Part shown: one piece after another, positions 34,471 to 42,141 of the stretch
Layout: every line of letters begins with the position of its first letter
How positions within the stretch are numbered: position 1 is the first letter of the stretch
Source: Pontibacter diazotrophicus
GTDB lineage: Bacteria; Bacteroidota; Bacteroidia; Cytophagales; Hymenobacteraceae
Direction: 5' to 3'
NCBI RefSeq assembly: GCF_003367245.1
Contig: NZ_QRGR01000006.1
Coordinates: 1 to 64,000 of the forward strand
DNA: 64,000 nucleotides
The notes under the pieces: model-generated
The model's database searches: none
Seen by the model: only the letters and a program-made list of their open reading frames with translations
What the model was told of the DNA's origin: nothing
Made by a program: the position numbers and the translations under genes

Positions 34471-35739
34471 TTAGGAGATCGGCTTCAGGTGCTGCACAAT
34501 CCAAACGGATATTAGCGTGATAGCACAGGCTATAATACCAACCCAGGAAAAGTGGAGCAAAGTACCTGTAGCAGATTCTTTTACTATAAAACCCGCTGCA
34601 AACGAACCTAAACCAGCGCTTAGCTGCTGCACGGACGAGTTGATGCTCATAAAACTACCTCTCAGCTTCGGCTCTACAGTGGAAGTAATTAAGGCCATGG
34701 CAGGCACAAAGCGGGCTCCATAGAAGACAAAGAAGAAAGTTGTGATGATAAGGGCGATATAGTGCGCCACAGGTGGCAGATTCGTTATGACCAGAATCGG
34801 CAGGATTGAAAGTAGCGCGGAGATAGTGAAAACACGCTTCTTACCGTGTTTGTCTGCCAGGCGGCCGGCCCACTGCGAAGTAAAGACAGTTGCCAACCCA
34901 CCAAATAAGTAGATATAGCTTAACTCCGCCTCCTCAAAGCCAACATTAGCCACCATATACGGACTAATAAAGGGCACTACAAAAAAGCCAGCCATTGTCA
35001 GGGTTACTGTTAAGGCCATAGACCACTGCAGGTTTCGCTTGCCCAGAATATTTCGGATTACCAGGAAAGGGCTTTCTTTGGTGGCATTGGTCAGGTGGCC
35101 CCGCATGGTCGGCAAAAAGAAAAAGCCTACCAGAAGAATCACAAAGCTTAAAGCCGCTACCAGGTAAAAAGGGGCGTGCCAGCTTGTCTGGCTTGCCAGG
35201 TACAAACCAATTGGTATACCGGCAATAGAGGCTACCGAAAAGGCAGCCATTACCTTACCCGTGGCAGCACCACGTCGCTGCTCCGGTATAGCATCCCCGA
35301 TGATGGCTAATAACACTGCGCCCAAGACACCGCCAAAAGCCCCGGATAGTATTCGCGCCACAAGCAGCAGCCCATAGGTAGGGGCCATGGCGCATGCTAA
35401 TGTGCCGATGGTAAAGCCCAGGTACAAACCAAGCAGTGCATGCTTTCTGTCAAAGCGGTCAATAATAAGCGCGCTCAGAAATCCAGCCACTGCCGCACTA
35501 AAGGTATAGGATGAAACCAGCAGGCCAAATTCTTTAGGTGAAATGCCAAACACGCGCATCAACTGCGGGCCCAGCGGCATCATGATCACGAAGTCTATCA
35601 TGTGCGTGAACTGGATGGCAGCCAGTATAAATATTAAGAGCCCCTCCCGAATAACCTTTTTCGGAACAACGGCATCGGACTCGGTAATATCTGTACCTGC
35701 AGGCTCTTGTGGAGAGGCTTTCATATTTCTGACAGTCAA
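34471..35739 (-). CDS. MFS transporter, drug:H+ antiporter-1/AraJ-like
   Basis: A 422-residue permease with 12 hydrophobic segments. It shows the motif A-like loop 'IIDRFDRKHALLGLYLGF' between helices 2 and 3, motif C-like 'RILSGAFGGVLGAVLLAIIGDA', and 'AGRLADKHGKKRVFTISALL' in the second half. The leading acidic segment ('TDITESDAVVPKK') is cytoplasmic. The family exports drugs, sugars or amino acids; the substrate cannot be told. Single-gene unit. Confidence 0.9.
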   Translation of the reverse strand: MTVRNMKASPQEPAGTDITESDAVVPKKVIREGLLIFILAAIQFTHMIDFVIMMPLGPQLMRVFGISPKEFGLLVSSYTFSAAVAGFLSALIIDRFDRKHALLGLYLGFTIGTLACAMAPTYGLLLVARILSGAFGGVLGAVLLAIIGDAIPEQRRGAATGKVMAAFSVASIAGIPIGLYLASQTSWHAPFYLVAALSFVILLVGFFFLPTMRGHLTNATKESPFLVIRNILGKRNLQWSMALTVTLTMAGFFVVPFISPYMVANVGFEEAELSYIYLFGGLATVFTSQWAGRLADKHGKKRVFTISALLSILPILVITNLPPVAHYIALIITTFFFVFYGARFVPAMALITSTVEPKLRGSFMSINSSVQQLSAGLGSFAAGFIVKESATGTLLHFSWVGIIACAITLISVWIVQHLKPIS

Positions 35740-35854
35740 TGTAAGAGGGTAAAAGTAAGCATAAACCTGCTCTTTAAAGAAGAACCTCTTTAAACTATCA
35801 ATGCGGCTTGATTGTTTTCGGTAAGAGAAACATCAGGTTCAGGAAATTACAAAT

Positions 35855-36148
35855 ATGGCGAAGAAGCAGGAAGATACGGTTTGTGAACTCTGCGGGAGAG
35901 AGGTACAAAGCCTGTCGCGGCACCACCTTGTTCCGCGACAGGAGGGAGGCCGTTATGGTGCCACCGCTGAACTTTGCCAGCCCTGCCACAGCACCATTCA
36001 CCTTACCTTCACCAACCGCGACTTAGCAACTGCATACAACAATATACCTGCCCTGCAAAAGGCGGAGCCGCTGCAGAAATACCTGAAGTGGGTGCGGGGG
36101 AAACGCATCCAGCGCATCTCCAACAGGAGAGGCAAGAATCGGCGGTAG
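35855..36148 (+). CDS. Small HNH-endonuclease-like zinc protein
   Basis: A 97-residue protein with 'CELCGREV' and 'CQPCHSTIH' zinc knuckles flanking the core 'LSRHHLVPRQEGGRYG', which fits an HNH (beta-beta-alpha-metal) fold. The C-terminus is Arg/Lys-rich ('GKRIQRISNRRGKNRR'), suited to nucleic-acid binding. It stops 1 bp before the convergent pncB gene. Stand-alone proteins of this kind are widespread and of unproven function. Confidence 0.85.
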   Translation: MAKKQEDTVCELCGREVQSLSRHHLVPRQEGGRYGATAELCQPCHSTIHLTFTNRDLATAYNNIPALQKAEPLQKYLKWVRGKRIQRISNRRGKNRR

Positions 36149-36149
36149 C

Positions 36150-37610
36150 TTAGTTTCTTAACTTGAGAATAAGATCTGTTTTATATTGGTGCAGGCTTTC
36201 CTCTAAACCTGCGGGGTAGCTGTGCGGGTTCAGATAACGGCGTATACTTTCGTGCAGCCCGTCCAGCTGCGCTTTTGTCCGGGCTTTGATGGTGGCCAGG
36301 TCTGGTAGCGTGTAAACCAGTTGCCCTTCTTTAAATATCGGTACCAACAGTTCTTCATAGGCTGTTCCTGCAGCTATGGTTTTGCGGCGGGTGCTGTCCA
36401 GCGGGTCTACAATCTGGAGTTGCTCAGGCAGTTGCTGCAGTTCGTTATAAATCATGTCGGCTATGTTGCCGTTTTTATCATAAAACCGGCGCACCTGTAA
36501 CATCCCTGGGTTAGAGGTCTTCGCCCGTTGCTCCGATAGCTTTACTTTATACTCCCAGTTGCCGTTTGGCTGTTTTAAGGCAGCCAGTTTGTACACACCA
36601 CCAAGAGCAGGCTGATCATAGGCGGTTACCATTTTGGTGCCTATGCCCCATACATTTACTTTGGAGCCCTCGTGCTTTAAGCTCGTGATAATGTGCTCAT
36701 CCAGATCGTTGCTGGCCACAATGTTGGTGTCGGTGAAGCCTGCGCTGTCCAGCAGTTTACGGGCTTCTATGCTCAGGTAAGTCAGGTCGCCGGAGTCGAG
36801 GCGGATGCCGCCAAACTTAAAGCCTTTCGGCTGTAGCTTTCTGGCTGTTTCAATGGCATTCTTTACTCCTTCCAGGGTGTCGTAAGTATCCACCAGGAAA
36901 ACAGAATCCTGCGGGAACGCTTCTCCGTAAGCGGCAAAGGCTTCTTCTTCCGAGTCGAAAGCCTGCACCCAGCTATGGGCATGTGTACCCCTAACAGGAA
37001 TGCCGTATAACTGACCCGCCAACAAATTGGATGTGGCGCTGGTACCGCCTATATAAGCAGCTCTTGAGGCAGACAGGGAGCCGTCGATGCCCTGCGCGCG
37101 GCGCATGCCGAACTCAATGACTGCGTCTCCTTTGGCGGCATCGGCAATGCGGGCAGCTTTGGTAGCTATCAGGGTCTCGAAATTGATGAGGGTGAGCAGT
37201 GGCGTTTCAATCAACTGCGCCTGCAGCAATGGCCCTCTTACCCGCACCAGTGGCTCATTTGGAAATACGGCGGTGCCTTCCGGAATGGCATCTACACTAC
37301 AGGTGAATTTGAGATCCTGCAGGTACTGTATAAAACCCTGCTTAAACAGCGGCTGGCCTAGGCTGCCTTTCAGGTCAGATAAATATTTCAGATCCTCCTT
37401 CCGAAACTTTAGATCCTGCAAATACTGCACTGCATGCTCTAAACCTGCAGCAATGGTGTATCCGCCCTTGAACGGGTTCTTCCGGAAGTATAAATGGAAA
37501 ACCGCTTCCTGCTCTGCCATACCTTTTTTCCAGTAGCCGTACGCCATCGTAAGTTGGTACAGGTCAGTCAGAAGGGTGAGAGAGGTTGCGTAAATATGTT
37601 TTAAAGCCAT
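36150..37610 (-). CDS. pncB: Nicotinate phosphoribosyltransferase
   Basis: A 486-residue enzyme of NAD salvage (nicotinate + PRPP + ATP to nicotinate mononucleotide). Seen: 'LLTDLYQLTMAYGYWKKG', 'FEFLIATKAARI'-like region ('NFETLIATKAARIADAA'), 'FGMRRAQGIDG', 'GTSATSNLLAG', the active-site His stretch 'VRGTHAHSWVQAF', and 'GGIRLDSGDLTYLS'. The layout matches the longer, human-like class rather than short E. coli PncB. The start fits 'MALKHIYATSLTLLTDLYQ'. Single gene, divergent from 37770. Confidence 0.95.
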   Translation of the reverse strand: MALKHIYATSLTLLTDLYQLTMAYGYWKKGMAEQEAVFHLYFRKNPFKGGYTIAAGLEHAVQYLQDLKFRKEDLKYLSDLKGSLGQPLFKQGFIQYLQDLKFTCSVDAIPEGTAVFPNEPLVRVRGPLLQAQLIETPLLTLINFETLIATKAARIADAAKGDAVIEFGMRRAQGIDGSLSASRAAYIGGTSATSNLLAGQLYGIPVRGTHAHSWVQAFDSEEEAFAAYGEAFPQDSVFLVDTYDTLEGVKNAIETARKLQPKGFKFGGIRLDSGDLTYLSIEARKLLDSAGFTDTNIVASNDLDEHIITSLKHEGSKVNVWGIGTKMVTAYDQPALGGVYKLAALKQPNGNWEYKVKLSEQRAKTSNPGMLQVRRFYDKNGNIADMIYNELQQLPEQLQIVDPLDSTRRKTIAAGTAYEELLVPIFKEGQLVYTLPDLATIKARTKAQLDGLHESIRRYLNPHSYPAGLEESLHQYKTDLILKLRN

Positions 37611-37769
37611 GCCGGGAAATTAATGATGAAGAAGCGGTTGCTGCCATTGTTTTAGCAGCTGGGTTTAGCTGTCTGCTTATTTCTGTTCTATAAACCGGCA
37701 ATTTAACAATTCAGCAATTAAACAAATTAACAATTTGCGTCTGAATGCTTATGGATGCAATTTTAAGCC

Positions 37770-38825
37770 ATGCAGAAAAAAACATTTATCCCTTTTTCAG
37801 AGGTTAAAATTAAAAAAGCCATAGTGGTAGACAGCACCCATGCCAACGGCGTGATGCTGTCGCACTGGAAAGGTGCTCCTACACCCGCTGCTGTACAAGA
37901 CGATACCAGCGCCGCCATTGTTTTGCATGCCCTGCGGCAGAACATGCCCGCATTAGATTTACCCTTTGTGTCAGCGAACCATTTCGATATAGATGGCTTT
38001 GTGGGGGTGTGGGCGCTGCTTAACCCGGAGCGGGCACTGGAGCACGAGGAACTGCTGCGGCAAATGGCTGTAATCGGGGATTTCAGGGAGCTTGACCTGA
38101 ACCATCCCTTGGCGGGGGAGGCTCTGAAACTGGTGTGTTGGATCAATGCCAAAGAGCGGGAGCTTTTTTACAAGCCTTTTGCCGCCGACGAAGCAGAAGA
38201 AAAGGAAGCGGCGCAGTGTGTGCAGAAGTTCCGATACTTTCTACGGGAATTCGACCGCGTGCTGCAGGACCCGGACTGGGAGAGAGGTGCTTGGGAAGAT
38301 GAAGTGGGAAGTGTATTACTGGGCTACCGCGACATGTATAAATCAGATACCAAAATAACGCGCCACCCGGAGATTGGCCTGATTATCATCCAAACGCCAC
38401 ATCCTGTACATTACTACGCCCTCTTCAGCCGCACACAAGGCTTTGATATGGTATTGGCTTGCTACGATCAGAATAAATACGAATTAGAGTACAAATATAC
38501 CACTTGGGTAGATATTGCCTCACGGCCTACGCTGCCCCGCCTGAACATGGCGCCACTGGCAGAGCGCCTGAACCAACTGGAGACTTTCGGCCGCCGCTGG
38601 ACCCATGAAGCCATTACGGATACTGGTCCCTTGTTGCGCCTGGATGGCGATAAGCTAACCCGCACAGAAGCCTACGACAATCCAACAGAACGTGACATCT
38701 ATACTTCTTCCATACCTGTAGCGCAGCTAAAGAAAGAGGTTGTAAGCTACTATCAGGAAAGCTACAAAAATATCCAGCCCCGGTATAACTGGACCTGGAA
38801 AGAAGTGAAGGACCTCAACAAGTAG
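37770..38825 (+). CDS. Uncharacterised protein (DUF6687-like), with a D-x-D-G segment
   Basis: A 351-residue cytoplasmic protein that I do not firmly recognise; it resembles the DUF6687 group. Two His/Asp-rich segments stand out: 'VVDSTHANGVMLSHWKG' (about 18-34) and 'FVSANHFDIDGFVGVWALL' (about 68-86). The second recalls the DHH-phosphoesterase metal motif H-x-D-x-D-G. Further blocks are 'LLGYRDMYKSDTKI' and 'PRYNWTWKEV' at the end. It is divergent from pncB across a gap containing AACAATTxAGCAATT-type short repeats (37700-37735). A nucleotide or metal-dependent hydrolase is possible but unproven. Confidence 0.8.
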   Translation: MQKKTFIPFSEVKIKKAIVVDSTHANGVMLSHWKGAPTPAAVQDDTSAAIVLHALRQNMPALDLPFVSANHFDIDGFVGVWALLNPERALEHEELLRQMAVIGDFRELDLNHPLAGEALKLVCWINAKERELFYKPFAADEAEEKEAAQCVQKFRYFLREFDRVLQDPDWERGAWEDEVGSVLLGYRDMYKSDTKITRHPEIGLIIIQTPHPVHYYALFSRTQGFDMVLACYDQNKYELEYKYTTWVDIASRPTLPRLNMAPLAERLNQLETFGRRWTHEAITDTGPLLRLDGDKLTRTEAYDNPTERDIYTSSIPVAQLKKEVVSYYQESYKNIQPRYNWTWKEVKDLNK

Positions 38826-38899
38826 GTACAGTATGTAGCTGCTCCATCTCTAGTGCCTGTTCATTCTATAAAACAAGTTTGCCATAGTTCCTGCTCCCA

Positions 38900-38945
38900 T
38901 GCCCTATAACCGGAAGCCAGTATGCTTCCAGTTATAGGGCATTTT
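38900..38945 (+). terminator. Terminator after the 37770 gene
   Basis: TGCCCTATAACCGGAAG pairs with CTTCCAGTTATAGGGCA (one mismatch), followed by TTTTT. It lies about 75 bp after the stop. Confidence 0.8.
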
Positions 38946-39111
38946 TACATCTGGTAAGCTCAGCTAAGTGCATGGGTGCAGATAAAAAAGTAGGTTTAGA
39001 GGCAGTATGTAAAGGATTGATTTTAAAACTGCTATCTCTTGTAGTTCTTTTCGTATACATCGTAAAATAGTGATATATTCACAAGCTAAACCAAACAACA
39101 CAACGTATTAT

Positions 39112-39969
39112 ATGGAAAAAATTCTATGTCCCGTTGACTTCTCGGATACCTCAGGGAGGGCAATTGAATATGCTGTTTATATTGCGCAGCATGCGGGGGC
39201 GCACCTGTCGTTGCTACACGTGCTGCACCTGCCAATTGTGGACACATCTGAAACAGCTTTGGTGGCAAGCGAACTGCTGGGGGAGCAGAAGCGCGACGCA
39301 GCCGTAAAGCTGGATGCACTGATTCTTGAAATGGAAAATAGATATGGCGCAAACCGTGATGGGGGGTTCACGTGCGATTATATTCTGAAAGAGGCGCTGC
39401 TAACAGACATAACAAACGAACTGACGGCATCCGGAGGCTATGAACTGATTGTGATGGGCACAACTGGTTTAGACAATACGATGGAGGAATTACTGATTGG
39501 AAGTAACACCGAAGCGGTGATTGAGGAAGTGAAGAGCCCGGTGCTCTCTATACCTGCCACTGCGCCGGCGCCCAGTTTCGAAAAAATAGTGTATGCCTCT
39601 GACTATAGCGAAGAAGACAGAAATGCCTTAAAACAGGTGGTAAACCTTGGCAGCTTTTTCGGTTCACAGATAGATGTGGTCCACGTCGTAAAGTCCCAGG
39701 GGGCGACCCATAGCGAAGAGGCGGAGCACTTTTGGGCTGAGCTTCAGAAACTGTTTCCGAACGTGCCACTTAATTTCCAGGAAATCACTAACAAGCACCG
39801 TGATGAGGGGTTGAAGGCCTATTTCAAAAAAGCTGGTGGTGAAGTACTGGCTATTGTAAGACGAAAAAAAGGATTCCTCCGGGAGTTGTTCACACAGAGT
39901 TTGGCGGAGCGGCTTACATACCAGGCAGAGGTGCCCCTGTTGGTGCTGCATGGCCAGAAAATAAAGTAA
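39112..39969 (+). CDS. Universal stress protein with two UspA domains
   Basis: A 285-residue protein from the ATG at 39112 (MEKILCPVDFSDTSGRAIEY), the standard UspA N-terminus; an upstream start at 39070 would add 14 unlikely residues. Domain 1 (about 1-145) has the ATP-loop-like 'VMGTTGLDNTMEELLIGSNTEAV'-type region (G-x2-G-x9-G). Domain 2 (about 150-285) starts 'FEKIVYASDYSEED' and its nucleotide loop is degenerate ('AIVRRKKGFLRELFTQS'). Tandem UspA proteins act in stress survival. Ends in the terminator at 39987. Confidence 0.92.
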   Translation: MEKILCPVDFSDTSGRAIEYAVYIAQHAGAHLSLLHVLHLPIVDTSETALVASELLGEQKRDAAVKLDALILEMENRYGANRDGGFTCDYILKEALLTDITNELTASGGYELIVMGTTGLDNTMEELLIGSNTEAVIEEVKSPVLSIPATAPAPSFEKIVYASDYSEEDRNALKQVVNLGSFFGSQIDVVHVVKSQGATHSEEAEHFWAELQKLFPNVPLNFQEITNKHRDEGLKAYFKKAGGEVLAIVRRKKGFLRELFTQSLAERLTYQAEVPLLVLHGQKIK

Positions 39970-39986
39970 GTATAACATCTTGTTCA

Positions 39987-40029
39987 TAACGGCAAAGGCC
40001 CCGCTTTTGCATCGGAGCCTTTGCCGTTA
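39987..40029 (+). terminator. Terminator after the UspA gene
   Basis: TAACGGCAAAGG pairs with CCTTTGCCGTTA, 17 bp beyond the UspA stop; no strong T-run, so moderately certain. Confidence 0.65.
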
Positions 40030-40089
40030 GAATTAGTATGGTAAAACTTTAAATAGCAGTATATGCATTCCTCCTGGAGCAGAACGGTG

Positions 40090-40269
40090 TTAACGTACAG
40101 ACTCTCCGTGGTTGAAAGCGGACTGCAGTTTAGCTAATAAACTCTTGTACTGCAGTACATCCTCACCTTCACACCAATCTTTTTGTAACTTATATATCAT
40201 CACATTTACCGTCTCCTCAAGCCGAGACAGTTCCTGGTCTGTTATTTCGAGATATATTTTCTTTTCCAT
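40090..40269 (-). CDS. Small hypothetical protein
   Basis: The ATG at 40269 gives a roughly 59-residue charged, probably helical protein (MEKKIYLEITDQELSRLEE...). A longer frame to 40293 would need a TTG start. Composition is protein-like, with heptad-like Leu spacing suggesting a short coiled coil. No domain recognised; a 421-bp gene-free stretch lies upstream. Confidence 0.55.
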   Translation of the reverse strand: MEKKIYLEITDQELSRLEETVNVMIYKLQKDWCEGEDVLQYKSLLAKLQSAFNHGESVR

Positions 40270-40636
40270 GACTGAATTAATTAATCCCTGCAATATTAAG
40301 TGTCAGGGCTACAAATTAAAATTAAAGCTTCCGAATAAGCAATAAAAATGTTCTAACATTAGAGTACTCAGTGTCTAACATTCTGATACACAATGAAGTT
40401 CAATGCCCGACTGTTCGGGCAAAGTAGCTATGCTGTACGGGAAAATGATTCGTGTTGTTCATAAGAACCTGATTTCTTATGGGTAACGAGTTGTTTGTCT
40501 CCTCCATCAAGAGTGCCTTGGTATAGCGATGGCTGCGGCCGGAAAAAAGATGGATGTGATTACAGCCACTACTGGTTTATAGCAGGGCAGCTTGTGGGTT
40601 TACCTGATAATCCGACAATGCCGGCTGCTGAAGCTC

Positions 40637-40696
40637 ATTAACGTGAAAGCCCCTGACTAGCTTGTATAGATGCTGGTCAGGGGCTTTCACGTTAAT
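40637..40696. terminator. 21-bp perfect hairpin, terminator for the Cys-module lipoprotein
   Basis: Arms 40637-40657 and 40676-40696 are exact reverse complements (ATTAACGTGAAAGCCCCTGAC and its partner) around an 18-nt loop. It lies 19 bp beyond the stop of the leftward lipoprotein gene. The rest of 40294-40636 holds no credible gene. Confidence 0.7.
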
Positions 40697-40714
40697 TATC
40701 AGCTTAGGCTTAGG

Positions 40715-41116
40715 CTATCTTACCATATCTTCATCAAAAATATGATCTAAATCTTTGCTGCATACCTGGCAGTTGTAGCGGCCGTATGTTTCAATGGCAC
40801 GGGGAATTGTCACGTTTCGGTAATTACCTTTGCACTGCACCAGCAGCGGGCAATCGTGCTGCACATGGAAAATATCTGACGATGTATTCTCACAGATCCA
40901 GACGCGCTTATCTGCCAGATCCGGCGGAACAATAAAGAAGGTAGGAGCAGGTCTGGTTTCTGTGGATTCTTCCTCAGAAACAGGAGTTTCTGTCTCTGTT
41001 TGTGGCGTGTCATCAGTCTCTACTGTCTCCTGACATGCGAAAACAGTACATGTTATTGCCAGCAGCAGTACATTTCTGAAGGCCTTAGCTATTGTGGTTG
41101 GTAGGGTGAAGTTCAT
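40715..41116 (-). CDS. Lipoprotein with a C-terminal Cys/His (putative zinc) module
   Basis: A 133-residue lipoprotein (lipobox 'CTVFAC', then QETVE). An acidic Thr/Glu-rich linker (about 30-62) leads to a compact module: 'RVWICENTSSDIFHVQHDC', 'PLLVQCKGNYRNVT', 'YGRYNCQVC'. Cys and His at matching spacing also end the adjacent thermonuclease lipoprotein (41152). The pattern YH-x4-C-x5-C...A-x-x-Y-R-x-x-C-x-x-C resembles Ada-type or ComEC-tail zinc-binding modules. It likely stays attached at the periplasmic face. It follows the nuclease gene by 36-bp and is probably co-transcribed. Confidence 0.8.
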   Translation of the reverse strand: MNFTLPTTIAKAFRNVLLLAITCTVFACQETVETDDTPQTETETPVSEEESTETRPAPTFFIVPPDLADKRVWICENTSSDIFHVQHDCPLLVQCKGNYRNVTIPRAIETYGRYNCQVCSKDLDHIFDEDMVR

Positions 41117-41151
41117 TTTGCTTGATGGCGATTTATCAAAGGTATAGATTT

Positions 41152-42003
41152 TTAAAGGTTGCTGCAGGTCTTGTCTGCTCTGCGGTCATACTCCTGAATA
41201 GCGGCGGCTTCCGTTACAGCCAGTATATCCTGCTTGCAACGCTTCAGCACGTGGCAGGTCTTGGTGAGGTGGTATACGGCGGAACCGTTGCTGTTGCAGA
41301 GGTAGACGGTGCGTTTGGAGGCGCCTGCCGGTAGAGGTGTGGTGTTTACAGAAGCCTCTGTCGTGGTGCTGCCGCTTCGTTTCTCTTTCCGGAAATCCCA
41401 TGGAGCCACGGGGTTCGGATCCTGCCACAGACCGCGCTTAAACTGTCTGGCATCGGCCTCTGAGTTTGCTAGGCTATTATCCTTTGAGTAAGCTGTATAA
41501 TGCCAGGCATAGCCGTTCTTTATCAGTTCCTCGTTTAAGCTGCGCCCATCGGGCAGCATGATTGTTCCGACAGTGCGGCCGTAGCGGTCTTTGTTATGCG
41601 TTATCAGACGCACTGTTTTACCAAATACCAGGTCTGAGGTAAATTGCTTTGCTCTTTCTCCGTAGGCTTGTTTTTTTTCTGGTGTGTCCACGCCATATAA
41701 ACGTACCGTTTCTGACTGGCCATTGCGCAGCAGCTCAATTGTGTCACCGTCTTTTATCCCTATCACTTTATCTCCGGCGGTTGTAGCAGGTCTGGCAGGT
41801 GCTGTTTCTTCTGCCTCTTCAACTGTAGTAGCTCCTTCCTCAGTAGTTTCGGCAGGTAAAGTTCCAGACTGATTTTCGTTGCGTTCCAGTATAGCCTCTT
41901 GCCGCTGCCTGAACTGCTCCTGTGCTTCTTCCCGGCTGCTCTGCTTGCATGACATGGAGGCACAGAGCAAAAGAACAAGCAGGAAGTGGAAGTTTTTTCT
42001 CAT
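41152..42003 (-). CDS. Secreted thermonuclease (SNase) lipoprotein with a C-terminal Cys/His module
   Basis: The ATG at 42003 gives a roughly 283-residue lipoprotein (lipobox 'CASMSC', then KQSS). After a Glu/Thr/Ala-rich linker comes a staphylococcal-nuclease fold (about 80-210): 'GIKDGDTIELL', 'VRLYGVDTPEKKQAYGERAK', 'NKDRYGRTVGTI', 'LIKNGYAWHY'. The catalytic Arg/Glu/Arg set appears present. After a linker, the last 50 residues repeat the Cys/His module of the next gene: 'VYLCNSNGSAVYHLTKTC', 'HVLKRCKQDILAVT', with the final CxxC degraded to CSNL. The nuclease probably cuts extracellular or periplasmic nucleic acid. Confidence 0.9.
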   Translation of the reverse strand: MRKNFHFLLVLLLCASMSCKQSSREEAQEQFRQRQEAILERNENQSGTLPAETTEEGATTVEEAEETAPARPATTAGDKVIGIKDGDTIELLRNGQSETVRLYGVDTPEKKQAYGERAKQFTSDLVFGKTVRLITHNKDRYGRTVGTIMLPDGRSLNEELIKNGYAWHYTAYSKDNSLANSEADARQFKRGLWQDPNPVAPWDFRKEKRSGSTTTEASVNTTPLPAGASKRTVYLCNSNGSAVYHLTKTCHVLKRCKQDILAVTEAAAIQEYDRRADKTCSNL

Positions 42004-42141
42004 GTGTATGTATGACCTGCTACAAAAATACACAGGCCCATCGGAGAAAAATAATGCTGCCGTTTATCTTTTTGGACTGAGTTATATTGCAAAGGGTTTT
42101 TTGTAATTTCTATACCCTATTCATCAAATTCAACATACTGC

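Noticed and set aside
40090..41116. Considered as a toxin-antitoxin pair
   Set aside because: The small protein and the lipoprotein are separated by 0.4 kb and a strong hairpin, and the second is exported; no TA features.
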